A DNA stretch of 64,000 bases from Hyphomicrobiales bacterium (GTDB taxonomy: Bacteria; Pseudomonadota; Alphaproteobacteria; Rhodospirillales; JACKKN01): positions 248,001 through 312,000 of the forward strand of contig JACKKN010000003.1 in NCBI GenBank assembly GCA_024236415.1. Reading direction: 5' to 3'. Position 1 is the first letter of the stretch. Every line of letters begins with the position of its first letter. Below the pieces are notes generated by a model. That model was not told the origin of the DNA, did no database searches, and saw only the letters and a list, made by a program, of their open reading frames with translations. Shown here in pieces: positions 50,130 to 58,450 of this stretch. A program made the position numbers and the translations under genes.

Positions 50130-51029
50130 CTAGGCGGCGCCGGCCAGGAAGCGGTCCACTTCCGCCCGGTCGGGTATGCCGGCGCGGCCGCCGAACCGGC
50201 CGCACTTGAGGGCGGCGGCGGCGGCGGCGAAGCGCAGGGCGTCGGCGACGGGGCGGCCCTCGCCCAGGGCCACGGCGAAGGCGCCGTGGAACACGTCGCC
50301 GGCGCCCAGGGTATCCACCACCGGCACCCGGAACCCCGGCAGGTGGCGCAGGGTGCCGTCCTCCAGCCAGTAGCAGCCGTCGCCGCCGGCGGTGACGCCG
50401 ACCCAGTTGGCGGTCCGCCCCCGGGCCCAGCGCAGCCCGTCCAGGGGGTCGGCGGAACCGGCGAACCCGGCCAGCGCGTCCTGCGAGAACAGCAGGTGGC
50501 TGGCCAGGGCGAAGGCGTCGGCGGCGCTGCTTTCCGGCGCCACGTCGGCGTCCAGCACGGCGGGCAGCCCCAGGTCGGCGGCCCGGGCCAGGGCCGCCGC
50601 CGCCCCCTCGGCCCAGCGCGGATGGACCAGCAGGGCCTGGGTCCGCGCCAGGTCCTCCAGGGGCAGCCAGGCGGCGTCCGGGTCCAGGCCGGGGTCGACG
50701 TAGTTGACGATGGCCCGCTCTCCGGCCCCGTCGACCATGACCGCCGACAGCGAGGACCGGCCGCCGCGGACGCGGCGCACGTGGGTGGTGTCGACTCCCA
50801 GCGAGTCCAGGTCGGCGATGATGCGGCCGCCCAGGTCGTCGTCCCCGGTCCGGGCCCACAGCGACGTCCGGGCGCCCAGCCGCGCCGCCGCGACGGCCCC
50901 GGTGGCCGCCGGGCCGCCGCCCGTTTCGCGCAGCGCCGACGCGAATGTGCGGCCCTGTCCCTCCGGCAGGGTGTCGACGGCAAAGATGAAGTCCATCACC
51001 GCGATCCCGACGCAGACCACCGATACCAT
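50130..51029 (-). CDS. PfkB-family sugar kinase, YihV (sulfofructose kinase)-like
   Basis: This 299-residue ribokinase-fold kinase has the N-terminal motif SVVCVGIAVMDFIFAVD, the GGGPAATGAVAAARLGA signature, GDDDLGGRI and the C-terminal VDTLGAGDVFHGAFAVAL with catalytic Asp245. From memory, E. coli YihV shares the VCVGI.VMD start, GGGPAAT.AVAAARLGA, INYP-type segment and final AALKC.R.GGRAGIPD, which is stronger similarity than to fructokinases. Recalled sulfonate contacts Lys27, Asn109 and Arg138 correspond here to Arg27, Asn109 and Arg138. Product would be a ketose 1-phosphate for the LacD/YihT-type aldolase. It is just downstream of the lar genes. Confidence 0.82.
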   Translation of the reverse strand: MVSVVCVGIAVMDFIFAVDTLPEGQGRTFASALRETGGGPAATGAVAAARLGARTSLWARTGDDDLGGRIIADLDSLGVDTTHVRRVRGGRSSLSAVMVDGAGERAIVNYVDPGLDPDAAWLPLEDLARTQALLVHPRWAEGAAAALARAADLGLPAVLDADVAPESSAADAFALASHLLFSQDALAGFAGSADPLDGLRWARGRTANWVGVTAGGDGCYWLEDGTLRHLPGFRVPVVDTLGAGDVFHGAFAVALGEGRPVADALRFAAAAAALKCGRFGGRAGIPDRAEVDRFLAGAA

Positions 51030-51115
51030 TTCGCCGTTCCCGTTTCCCCAGGGGTGGAAGGATGAAGCCGACCCGGCCTAGAAGGCCCCGCGAACGGAAC
51101 CCGTGGCAAGCAGAA

Positions 51116-51934
51116 TCAGGCCGGGACGGTGCCGCGGCCCAGGGCGAACAGGGCGCCGTTGGCGACCCCGGGCAGGACCCGGGTGCCGTAAACCAGGGCG
51201 GTGCGGGTCACGGTCATTTCGGGCCAGGGCCCGAAGGTGGCGCCCAGGCCCTTGAGCAGGCTGATGGCGGTGGGGGTCACGGTTTCGCCCTGGCTGTCGA
51301 TGCCGCGCACGGTCACGCCGGGCAGCAGGTCCAGCACCGCCGGCGCCGGTGTCGGCACCGGGCCGTGGGCGCAGCGCGCGGTGCCGTCGCACAGGGGCAG
51401 CGGGCCGCAGACCAGGGCCGCCGGGGCGATGCGGTCGAACAGCAGGCAGGCCAGGCAGACGTCCAGGATGCTGTCCAGGGCGCCGACCTCGTGGAACACC
51501 ACCTTGTCGGTTGGCACGCCGTGGATGCGGCCCTCGGCCTCGGCCAGCAGGGCGAAGCATTCCACGGCCATGGCCGCGGCCGCCGGCGTCAGGTCGCCGT
51601 CGGCGATGATGCGGCGGATGTCGGCGAAGGTGCGGTGGGCGTGCTCGGGCGGCAGGGTGACCCGGCAGGTCCAGCCGTTGATCCCGTTGACCGCCCGCTG
51701 CGCCAGGGCGACGCAGCCCGCGGGCAGGCCCAGGCCCGTGGCCAGGGACGACAGCTCGGCCGTCTCCACGGCGGCCATGCGCGCCAGGCCGGCCAGCAGC
51801 ATGTCCCCCGACAGGCCGCTGGCCGGGCGGATCACCAGCAGCTCGCCGACGCGGGCCGCCGGGCCGGGCGGCGCCGGCCGCGCCGTCTCAGGCCCGGGGG
51901 AGTGGCTGCCATGCGTGGGGGACTTCACGCGCAT
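51116..51934 (-). CDS. larC: LarC N-terminal-domain protein (nickel insertion, nickel-pincer cofactor)
   Basis: This 272-residue protein corresponds to the first part of LarC (DUF111), which inserts nickel into the pyridinium thiocarboxylate precursor. Matching landmarks are PASGLSGDMLLAGL, HRTFADIRRII, AEAEGRIHGVPTDKVVFHEVGALDSILD, CGPLPLCDGTARCAHGPVPTPAPAVLDLL and GETVTPTAISLLK (parts of a conserved run). The C-terminal LarC2 domain, present in full LarC (about 400 residues), is absent; the gene ends soon after ALVYGTR. The start overlaps the larB stop by ten bases. Either the short form works alone or another gene supplies the missing part. Confidence 0.82.
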   Translation of the reverse strand: MRVKSPTHGSHSPGPETARPAPPGPAARVGELLVIRPASGLSGDMLLAGLARMAAVETAELSSLATGLGLPAGCVALAQRAVNGINGWTCRVTLPPEHAHRTFADIRRIIADGDLTPAAAAMAVECFALLAEAEGRIHGVPTDKVVFHEVGALDSILDVCLACLLFDRIAPAALVCGPLPLCDGTARCAHGPVPTPAPAVLDLLPGVTVRGIDSQGETVTPTAISLLKGLGATFGPWPEMTVTRTALVYGTRVLPGVANGALFALGRGTVPA

Positions 51935-52581
51935 ATCAGGTTCACCACCCGGGCCGCCACGCAGGCGGCGCCGTACCCGTTGTCGATGTTCAGCACTGCG
52001 ACCCCCGGGGCGCAACTGGCCAGCATGCTGTTCAGCGCCGTCTCGCCGCCGTCGGCCCTGCCGTAGCCCACCGAGGTGGGCACCGCGATCAGGGGCTTGG
52101 GGGTAAGCCCGCCCAGCACCGAGGCCAGGGCGGCGTCCATGCCGGCGGCGACGATGACCACGTCGTGCTCGTTGATCTGCGCCAGGCGGTCAAACAGGCG
52201 CCAGATGCCGGCCACGCCGGCGTCCTCGAACACCGTGTTCTCGATGCCCAGGTAGGTCAGCGTGCGCGCCGCCTCCCAGGTCACGGGGCCGTCGGCGGTG
52301 CCGGCCGAGACCACGGCAACCCGGACCTTGGGCCGCCGCGGCAGGGTCTCGCCAAAGGCCGTGCGCGAGACCTCGTGGTAGTCGACCCCGTCGCGCACGT
52401 CTTGGGGCAGTGCGTGGAAGACCTCGGGCGCCAGGCGGGTGAACAGCACCGGCTGCCCCTGGCCGCGGGCGAACCTGCGCAGCAGGCCGGCCACCGTGGC
52501 CGCCGGCTTGCCCTGGCAGAGCACCGCCTCGGGCAGGCCGATGCGGGACAGGCGCTCCTGGTCGAAGACCACGTCCTTCAT
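51925..52581 (-). CDS. larB: LarB, pyridinium-3,5-biscarboxylate mononucleotide synthase
   Basis: This 218-residue enzyme has an AIR-carboxylase-like domain. LarB carboxylates and hydrolyses nicotinic acid adenine dinucleotide in the first step of nickel-pincer cofactor synthesis. Landmarks are FDQERLSRIGLPEAVLCQGKP, VAVVSAGTADGPVTWEAART, DVVIVAAGMDAALASVLGGL and VPTSVGYGRADGGETALNSMLASCAPGVAVLNIDNGYGAA (in pieces). It is translated between larE (five bases upstream) and larC (overlapping). Confidence 0.9.
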   Translation of the reverse strand: MKDVVFDQERLSRIGLPEAVLCQGKPAATVAGLLRRFARGQGQPVLFTRLAPEVFHALPQDVRDGVDYHEVSRTAFGETLPRRPKVRVAVVSAGTADGPVTWEAARTLTYLGIENTVFEDAGVAGIWRLFDRLAQINEHDVVIVAAGMDAALASVLGGLTPKPLIAVPTSVGYGRADGGETALNSMLASCAPGVAVLNIDNGYGAACVAARVVNLICA

Positions 52582-52586
52582 GGCGG

Positions 52587-53390
52587 CTATTCGGCGGCGC
52601 CGACGAAGGCCGAGCCCCGGCGGTAGGGCCGGACCCCGGCGAAGGGGCGGGGGGGCGCGCCGCCGGCGCACAGGGGCCGCACGGCCGCGGCAATCGCGTC
52701 CATGGTCGGCGGGTCGGCGTCGGCCAGCTCCACCACGACCCCCTGGCGGGTGATGCGACAGCGCACGGTCGCCGTCTCGCCCAGGCGCGCGCGCAGGTGC
52801 CTCTCCACGTCGTCGATGAACGCCATGTCGCCGGGGTCGATGGCGATGCCCGTCTCCACCCGGCTGGCCAGGCAGGGCTGGGCCGGCAAGTCGGCGATGT
52901 CCGTCAGCCCCAGGTCGGCGGCCAGGGCGCGGATGCCGGTCTTGCCGATGCCACAGTCCACGAACGGGTGCACGACCCGGCGCTCGGCCGCCGCCGCCAT
53001 GCCCGGGCGGAAATCGCCCAGGTCGTCCAGGTTGGCGCCCGAGGCGATTACCCCGTCGAACAGCGCGGCGATGCGGTCGTACAGGTTCGACTTGCAGAAA
53101 TAGCAGCGGTTGACGGGGTTGGCGCGGTAGGCGGGGTCGGCGAACTCGCCGGCGTCCACCACCGCCAGGTCCCAGCCGGCGCGGGTGGCGTGGTCGCGCA
53201 CCCGGGCCGTGGCCAGGGCGGGCACCGCCGGCGACACGGCATGCACCATGCGCGCCGGGCGCGCGGCGAAGCGGTGGGCGACGTGGGCCAGGGTCATGCT
53301 GTCGATGCCGCCGCTGACGGCGATGGCCAGGCCGCCGTGCCGGTCCAGGGCCGCCACCAGGCGGGCCCGCATCTCGGTCGTCGACTCCAT
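52587..53390 (-). CDS. larE: LarE, sulfur-transferase of nickel-pincer cofactor synthesis
   Basis: This 267-residue PP-loop ATPase activates the carboxylates of the precursor and adds sulfur. The PP-loop is SGGIDS (26-31). A CYFCK motif (Cys96, Cys99) and Cys173 in QPCLASR give three Cys, the set used by [4Fe-4S]-dependent LarE proteins, instead of the single sacrificial Cys of Lactobacillus LarE; Cys146 is an extra. It is the first gene of the larEBC-pfkB group; the 225-base gap upstream separates it from the divergent RidA-like gene. Confidence 0.9.
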   Translation of the reverse strand: MESTTEMRARLVAALDRHGGLAIAVSGGIDSMTLAHVAHRFAARPARMVHAVSPAVPALATARVRDHATRAGWDLAVVDAGEFADPAYRANPVNRCYFCKSNLYDRIAALFDGVIASGANLDDLGDFRPGMAAAAERRVVHPFVDCGIGKTGIRALAADLGLTDIADLPAQPCLASRVETGIAIDPGDMAFIDDVERHLRARLGETATVRCRITRQGVVVELADADPPTMDAIAAAVRPLCAGGAPPRPFAGVRPYRRGSAFVGAAE

Positions 53391-53615
53391 CCGATTCCTT
53401 CCCGGTCCCGTCCCGTCCGTGCCGCTCTCCGACCTTGGTCAGAGAGTACGCCGGGCGCCCGGTTTTTCGTATTCGAGATTTGATGCCGTGGCAAGCGGCA
53501 GGCGGCGGGCCGGGATTTCGCCGGCCGGGGACGATTGCCGCCTTGATGCCCGGGCCGCCACCGGGCACCATCGCGATGCCGCGCCGGGCGGCCGCATCCA
53601 GTTTTCGGAGGAACC

Positions 53616-53969
53616 ATGGACATCAAACGCATTCCCGGGCCCTATCAGGGCCGGGTCCGGGCCGTGAACCACGGCGGGCTGGTCTATGCCGTGGCCACGG
53701 CGCGCAGCGACTCGCCCTCGGTGGCGGAACAGACGCGGCTGACCCTGGAGAACCTGGAACAAAACCTGGCCGACGGCGGCAGTGACAGGACGCGCATCCT
53801 GCAGGCCACCATCTACCTGCGCGACATGGCCACCAAGGACGAGATGGACGCCGTGTGGTGCGACTGGATCGGCGACGCTGGCAACTGGCCGCAACGGGCC
53901 TGCGTCGGCACCGACCTGGCCGGTAACGACATGGTGGAGATCGTCGTGGTGGCGGCGGCGCGGGAATAG
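53616..53969 (+). CDS. RidA/YjgF-family protein
   Basis: This 117-residue single-domain RidA-like protein belongs to a family whose members hydrolyse reactive enamine/imine intermediates. It begins IKRIPGPYQGRVRAVNHGGLVYAV and has the RACVGTDLAGNDMVEIVVVAAA ending, in which the conserved Arg (of RACV) is present. The Glu of the usual EI.. motif is kept (MVEIVV). The upstream larE is divergent. Whether it belongs with the sugar locus or with the following crotonase gene is unclear. Confidence 0.85.
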   Translation: MDIKRIPGPYQGRVRAVNHGGLVYAVATARSDSPSVAEQTRLTLENLEQNLADGGSDRTRILQATIYLRDMATKDEMDAVWCDWIGDAGNWPQRACVGTDLAGNDMVEIVVVAAARE

Positions 53970-54080
53970 GCCGCCTGCCTTCGTTTCGGCCGGTGGGGTC
54001 GGCAAGGAAACCCTGGACAGGCGTTTCCCGCTCAGCGAGACTCCTCCGGCATTTCTGCATCTATGAGGGAGTCCGCGTCC

Positions 54081-54863
54081 ATGTCCGACCTGCTGATCGA
54101 GCACGACGGCGACCTGCTGGTCCTGACCCTGAACCGGCCCGAGAAGCTGAACGCCCTGTCGCCGGCCATGCGGACGGCGGCCTTCGACGCCGTCACCGAC
54201 GTGATCGAGCGGCGATCGGCGCGGGCCATCCTGCTGACCGGGGCCGGGCGCGGGTTCTGTGCCGGGGCCGACCTGGACGGCGACAACCTGACCGACCGCC
54301 GCGCCCGCATCGAGGGCCAGGTGATGGCCGGCATCAACCGCCTGGTCCAGGCCCTGCGCGAGGTGCCGGTGCCGGTGGTGGTGGCCCTCAATGGCCCCGT
54401 GGCCGGCGGCGGGGTGGGGCTGGCCCTGGCCGGCGACATCGTCATCGCCGCCCGCTCGGCCACCTTCACCCTGGCCTTCGCCCGCATCGGCGCGGTCCTG
54501 GACGCCGGCGCGTCGTGGATCCTGCCGCGGCTGGTGGGGCCCGCCCGGGCCACCGCCATGGCCTTTCTGGCCGACGAACCGGTGGACGCCGAGACCGCCG
54601 TCGCCTGGGGCCTGGTGTGGAAGGTGGTGGACGACGACGCCCTGATGGACGAGGCCCGGGCCCTGGCCCGCCGGCTGGCGGCGGGGCCGACGGTCGCCCT
54701 GGGCCTGATCAAGCGCGAGCTGGCCCTGTCGCAGTCGGTGTCGCTGGAGGAGTCCCTGCGCTTCGAGGCCGCCTGCCAGCGCCAGGCCTTCAACACCGAC
54801 GACTTCATGGCCGGCGTGCGCGCGTTCCAGCGCAAGACGCCGCCCGACTTCAAGGGAAAATGA
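54081..54863 (+). CDS. Enoyl-CoA hydratase/isomerase (crotonase, PaaG-like)
   Basis: This 260-residue crotonase has oxyanion-hole segments LTGAGRGFCAGADL and LNGPVAGGGVGLALAGD. The catalytic residue region reads FARIGAVLDAGASWILPRLVG: an Asp in place of the second catalytic Glu, as in 2-(1,2-epoxyphenyl)acetyl-CoA isomerase PaaG. The ATG at 54081 is taken because of a GAGGGAG site; an ATG 18 bases earlier is possible. The substrate is unknown. It is not in an obvious operon. Confidence 0.88.
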   Translation: MSDLLIEHDGDLLVLTLNRPEKLNALSPAMRTAAFDAVTDVIERRSARAILLTGAGRGFCAGADLDGDNLTDRRARIEGQVMAGINRLVQALREVPVPVVVALNGPVAGGGVGLALAGDIVIAARSATFTLAFARIGAVLDAGASWILPRLVGPARATAMAFLADEPVDAETAVAWGLVWKVVDDDALMDEARALARRLAAGPTVALGLIKRELALSQSVSLEESLRFEAACQRQAFNTDDFMAGVRAFQRKTPPDFKGK

Positions 54864-54925
54864 TCCACGCTCCCCGCCGGACCTTGCGCTAGAATGGGCC
54901 GGGACGGCTGTGACGGGAGGCGAGG

Positions 54926-55813
54926 GTGAGGCTGGTCACCTACAACATCCAGTACGGCACCGGGCGGGACGGCCAGGTCGACCTGGGCCGCATCGCCGAG
55001 GCCGTGCGCGGCGCCGACGTGATCGCCCTGCAGGAGGTGGAGCGCCACTGGACGCGCAGCGGCATGGCCGACCAGCCGGCCGAACTGGCGGCCCTGCTGC
55101 CCGATTACCACTGGGTCTATGGCCCGCCCTTCGACGTCGATGCGTCCCAGGTGCGGTCCGACGGCACGGTGCTGAACCGCCGGCGCCAGTTCGGCAACAT
55201 GCTGCTCAGCCGCCGGCCCATCTTCTCGTCGCGCCTGCACCTGTTCCCCATGGCCGCCACGGTGGACCGCCACAATCTGCCCTACGGGGCCCTGGAGGGG
55301 GTGATCGACACGGCCGCGGGGCCGGTGCGGTTCCATTCCCTGCACCTGAGCTACCTGACCCGCCGCGAGCGCCTGGACGAGATCGCCGTGCTGATGGACC
55401 TGCACCGCCGCGCCCCCGTCGAGGGCGGCGCCTGGACCGGATACCGGGCCAGGCGGGCGGCCCACTGGCAGCTCACCGACCCGCCGCCGGCGGCGCCCGT
55501 GGAAGCGGTCCTGATGGGCGACTTCAACATGACCCCGGGCAGCCCGGAATACGAGGCCCTGGCCGGGTACCACGACGACCTGTACGGCCGGGTGGACGTG
55601 CTGGGCCGGTTCGTGGACGCCTGGGTGGCCGCCGGCCACGGCCAGGACACGGGAGTCACCTATCCGGCCAAGCCCGAGGAGGGCGAGCCGGACCTGCGGC
55701 TCGACTACTGCTTCGTCAGCACGCCCCTGGCGCCGCGCCTGGGCGACTGCTGGATCGACGGTGACGCGGCGGGCTCGGACCACCAGCCGGTGTGGACCGA
55801 GATCGACCTGTAG
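54926..55813 (+). CDS. Endonuclease/exonuclease/phosphatase (EEP) family enzyme
   Basis: This 295-residue EEP-fold metal enzyme has active-site motifs TYNIQYGTG (N-terminal Asn), ALQEVERH (Glu), MGDFNMTPGSPEY (Asp-Phe-Asn) and SDHQPVWTE (Asp-His at the C terminus). Targets in this family include DNA, phospholipids and phosphate esters. GTG start at 54926. The downstream methyltransferase begins ten bases after it, so the two are probably an operon. Confidence 0.85.
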   Translation: MRLVTYNIQYGTGRDGQVDLGRIAEAVRGADVIALQEVERHWTRSGMADQPAELAALLPDYHWVYGPPFDVDASQVRSDGTVLNRRRQFGNMLLSRRPIFSSRLHLFPMAATVDRHNLPYGALEGVIDTAAGPVRFHSLHLSYLTRRERLDEIAVLMDLHRRAPVEGGAWTGYRARRAAHWQLTDPPPAAPVEAVLMGDFNMTPGSPEYEALAGYHDDLYGRVDVLGRFVDAWVAAGHGQDTGVTYPAKPEEGEPDLRLDYCFVSTPLAPRLGDCWIDGDAAGSDHQPVWTEIDL

Positions 55814-55823
55814 GGGCGGGGCC

Positions 55824-56450
55824 ATGGGCGACGACGGGGCTGGCCGCCGCGCGCACTGGGACCGGGTCTATGGCGCCCGGGCGCCCCACGAGGTCACCTG
55901 GTACCAGCCCGGCCTGCGCGGGTCCCTGGACATGATCGACGGTCTGGGCCTGGCCCCCGGGGCGCGGGTGGTGGACGTGGGCGGCGGCGCCTCGACCCTG
56001 GCGCGGGACCTGCTGGACCGGGGGCTGGCGGTGACCGTGCTGGACGTTTCGCCGGCGGCCCTCGACCACGCGCGGGCGGCCCTGGGCCCGCGGGCCGGCG
56101 ACGTGACCTGGATCGCCGCCGACGTCACGGCCTGGGAACCCGAGCAAAGGTATGATTTGTGGCACGACCGGGCGGTGTTCCACTTCCTGACCGCCGCCGC
56201 CGACCGCGCCGCCTATGCCGCCGCCGCCCGCCGCGCCGTGGCGCCGGGCGGCGCCCTCGTGCTGGCCACCTTCGCCCTGAACGGGCCGGAGACCTGCAGC
56301 GGCCTGCCGGTGGTGCGCTACGACGGGGCCGCCCTGGTCCGGGCCCTGGGCGACGGGTTCGCCCTGGTGCGCGAAACGCGCGAGGCGCACGTCACCCCCC
56401 GGGGCGGCACGCAGCCCTTCTGCCGCGTCCTGCTGCGGCGGACCGGGTAG
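55824..56450 (+). CDS. SAM-dependent methyltransferase
   Basis: This 208-residue class I methyltransferase has an N-terminal HWDRVYGARAPHEVTWYQ and the SAM motif VVDVGGGASTLARDLL (motif I), followed by VTVLDVSPAALDHARAAL (acidic motif II) and DLWHDRAVFHFL. The HW..Y......WYQ start resembles thiopurine- or tellurite-type (TehB-like) methyltransferases. The substrate is not predictable. The start follows a GGGGCGGGG-type region without a perfect ribosome site. Confidence 0.85.
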   Translation: MGDDGAGRRAHWDRVYGARAPHEVTWYQPGLRGSLDMIDGLGLAPGARVVDVGGGASTLARDLLDRGLAVTVLDVSPAALDHARAALGPRAGDVTWIAADVTAWEPEQRYDLWHDRAVFHFLTAAADRAAYAAAARRAVAPGGALVLATFALNGPETCSGLPVVRYDGAALVRALGDGFALVRETREAHVTPRGGTQPFCRVLLRRTG

Positions 56451-56460
56451 GGGGTGGGGG

Positions 56461-57252
56461 TCAGAGCTTCAGTTCGGCGACGAAGCGGGCGATGGCGTCC
56501 AGGGTCGCGTCGGGCTTGACCAGGTGCGGCGAATGGCCGGCGCCGGCGACCATGCACTTGACCACCGGGCCGGCGACCCCGTGGACGATGGTGTCCACCT
56601 GGCGCTCGGTGCCGTATTCGTCGGCGCTGCCCTGGATCACCAGGGCCGGCACGGTGATGCCGGGCAGGAACTCTTCCAGGTTCCAGTGCCAGAAATCCGG
56701 GTGCAGCCAGACGTCGTTCCAGCCGCGGAAGGCGCAGTCCACGTTGTCGCCGTGGTACCGCGCCAGCCTGGCGCGCAGGTCGGTGGTTGCGTAGGCCTCC
56801 CTGGCGGCGCGGATGGAGGCGACGCAGACCTCCTCGTTGAACACGTGGGCGGCGATGGTGACGACCGCCCTGACCCGCGGGTCCCTGGCGCCGCCGGCGT
56901 GGACCAGGGCGATCGAGCCGCCGTCGCTGTGGCCCACCAGGACGGCCCGGCCGATGCCGGCGGCGTCCAGCAGGCGCGGCATCACGTGCAGGCCCTCGTG
57001 GTGCATGAAATCCACCGGCCGCGGCAGGTCGCAGGGGTCCGACCGGCCATAGCCGCGGCGGCTGAACACCAGGGCCGGCAGCCCGGTGCGGTCGGCCACC
57101 TTGGCCGGGAAGCCCTTCCACATCTCGACGCAGCCCAGGCCCTCGTGCAGGAACACCAGCACCGGGGCGTCGGCGTCCGTGCGGCCCACCCACTGGACCT
57201 CCAGCCGGGTGCCGTCCACGTCCAGGAATTGGGTCGTTTCGTGTCCGTCCAT
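56461..57252 (-). CDS. Alpha/beta-fold hydrolase
   Basis: This 263-residue alpha/beta hydrolase has the oxyanion segment LVFLHEGLGCVEMW, a nucleophile Ser109 in VGHSDGGS, an Asp in VIQGSADEYG and His in AGAGHSPH. The HEG oxyanion pattern and RGYGRSDPCD are typical of the MhpC/PcaD-type group, which cleave C-C or ester bonds. It is convergent with the methyltransferase gene. The substrate is unknown. Confidence 0.88.
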   Translation of the reverse strand: MDGHETTQFLDVDGTRLEVQWVGRTDADAPVLVFLHEGLGCVEMWKGFPAKVADRTGLPALVFSRRGYGRSDPCDLPRPVDFMHHEGLHVMPRLLDAAGIGRAVLVGHSDGGSIALVHAGGARDPRVRAVVTIAAHVFNEEVCVASIRAAREAYATTDLRARLARYHGDNVDCAFRGWNDVWLHPDFWHWNLEEFLPGITVPALVIQGSADEYGTERQVDTIVHGVAGPVVKCMVAGAGHSPHLVKPDATLDAIARFVAELKL

Positions 57253-57338
57253 GGCGGCGCCAGTATGGCGCCCCGGGCGCGATTTGCAACAGGGTGCGGG
57301 GCGATTTGTGGCGCCGGCGCGGCGTGCTATGAAGGGCC

Positions 57339-57575
57339 ATGCGCATCCTCGACCGACACGGACTCCGCCTGCCGGCCAGCCGCGGCCGGCGCATCGCCCT
57401 GGGCTGGGCCCTGGTCGTCGGCGGCATCCTGGGCTTCCTGCCGGTGCTGGGGTTCTGGATGATCCCGCTGGGCATGGCGGTCCTGTCCGTGGACCTGCCC
57501 TGGTTCCGCCGCCTGCGCCGGCGCACCGCCGTGTGGTGGGGGCGCCGGCGCGCCGGCCAGCAGGGGCGGGCATGA
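57339..57575 (+). CDS. PGPGW-type small membrane protein
   Basis: This 78-residue protein has one or two hydrophobic segments (IALGWALVVGGILGFLPVLG and FWMIPLGMAVLSVDL) and a basic C terminus. The GFLPVLGFWMIPLG core is that of the PGPGW transmembrane family, of unknown function. It lies between the divergent hydrolase gene and nadK. Confidence 0.75.
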   Translation: MRILDRHGLRLPASRGRRIALGWALVVGGILGFLPVLGFWMIPLGMAVLSVDLPWFRRLRRRTAVWWGRRRAGQQGRA

Positions 57576-57654
57576 GCGGCCGCATCGGTGCTGGCGGCGC
57601 GCGCCCGGTCGGGTATACTCCGGCCATGGCGACGCCGAAGGGAAATCCCGCCCC

Positions 57655-58419
57655 ATGACCTTCAGGAACCTGGCCTTCGTGGCCGCCCGCCAGGCCCAGG
57701 CGCGGGCCGCCCTGCGGCGGCTGAAGGCCATCTACCCCCACGTGCCGCCCGCCCAGGCCGACGTGATCGTCGCCCTGGGCGGCGACGGCTACGTCCTGCG
57801 CACCCTGCACCGCTTCATGAAGCGCGGCCTGCCCATCTACGGCATGAACCGGGGTTCGGTGGGGTTCCTCATGAACGACTACCGCGAGGACGACCTGCCG
57901 GCGCGCGTGGCGGCGGCCCAGCCCATCGTCCTGCACCCCCTGCACATGACCGCCATCGACACCCGCGGCCGGCGCCACCGGGCCCTGGCCATCAACGAGG
58001 TGTCGCTGCTGCGCGAGACGCGCCTGGCGGCCAAGCTGCGCATCTCGGTGGACAAGGTGGTGCGCCTGGAGGAGATGATCTGCGACGGGGTCCTGGTGGC
58101 GACGCCGGCCGGCAGCACCGCCTACAACCTGTCGGTCCACGGGCCCATCATCCCCCTGGGCGCCGAGCTGCTGGCCCTGACCCCCATTTCGGTGTTCCGG
58201 CCGCGGCGCTGGCGCGGTGCCCTGCTGCCGCACAACGCCAGCGTCACCATCGACGTGCTGGACCCCGAGCGCCCGGTCAGCGCCACCGCTGACAACACCG
58301 AGGTGCGCAACGTCACCCGCGTGGTCGTGCGCGAGGAACGCAAGCTGTCCCCGACCCTGCTGTTCGACCCCGAACACAACCTGGAGGAACGGGTGCTGAA
58401 GGAGCAGTTCCAGCCGTGA
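57655..58419 (+). CDS. nadK: NAD kinase
   Basis: This 254-residue enzyme phosphorylates NAD+ to NADP+. The GGDG active site is at 42-45 (VALGGDGYVLRTL), with the NEVSLLR motif and the TPAGSTAYNLSVHGPIIPL segment that shape the nicotinamide site. It is shorter than E. coli NadK because the N-terminal domain is compact, as is usual in alphaproteobacteria. It is followed 31 bases later by the sulfotransferase gene. Confidence 0.93.
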   Translation: MTFRNLAFVAARQAQARAALRRLKAIYPHVPPAQADVIVALGGDGYVLRTLHRFMKRGLPIYGMNRGSVGFLMNDYREDDLPARVAAAQPIVLHPLHMTAIDTRGRRHRALAINEVSLLRETRLAAKLRISVDKVVRLEEMICDGVLVATPAGSTAYNLSVHGPIIPLGAELLALTPISVFRPRRWRGALLPHNASVTIDVLDPERPVSATADNTEVRNVTRVVVREERKLSPTLLFDPEHNLEERVLKEQFQP

Positions 58420-58450
58420 GCGGCGGGGCGCCGCGAGGAGTCCCCGGGAC

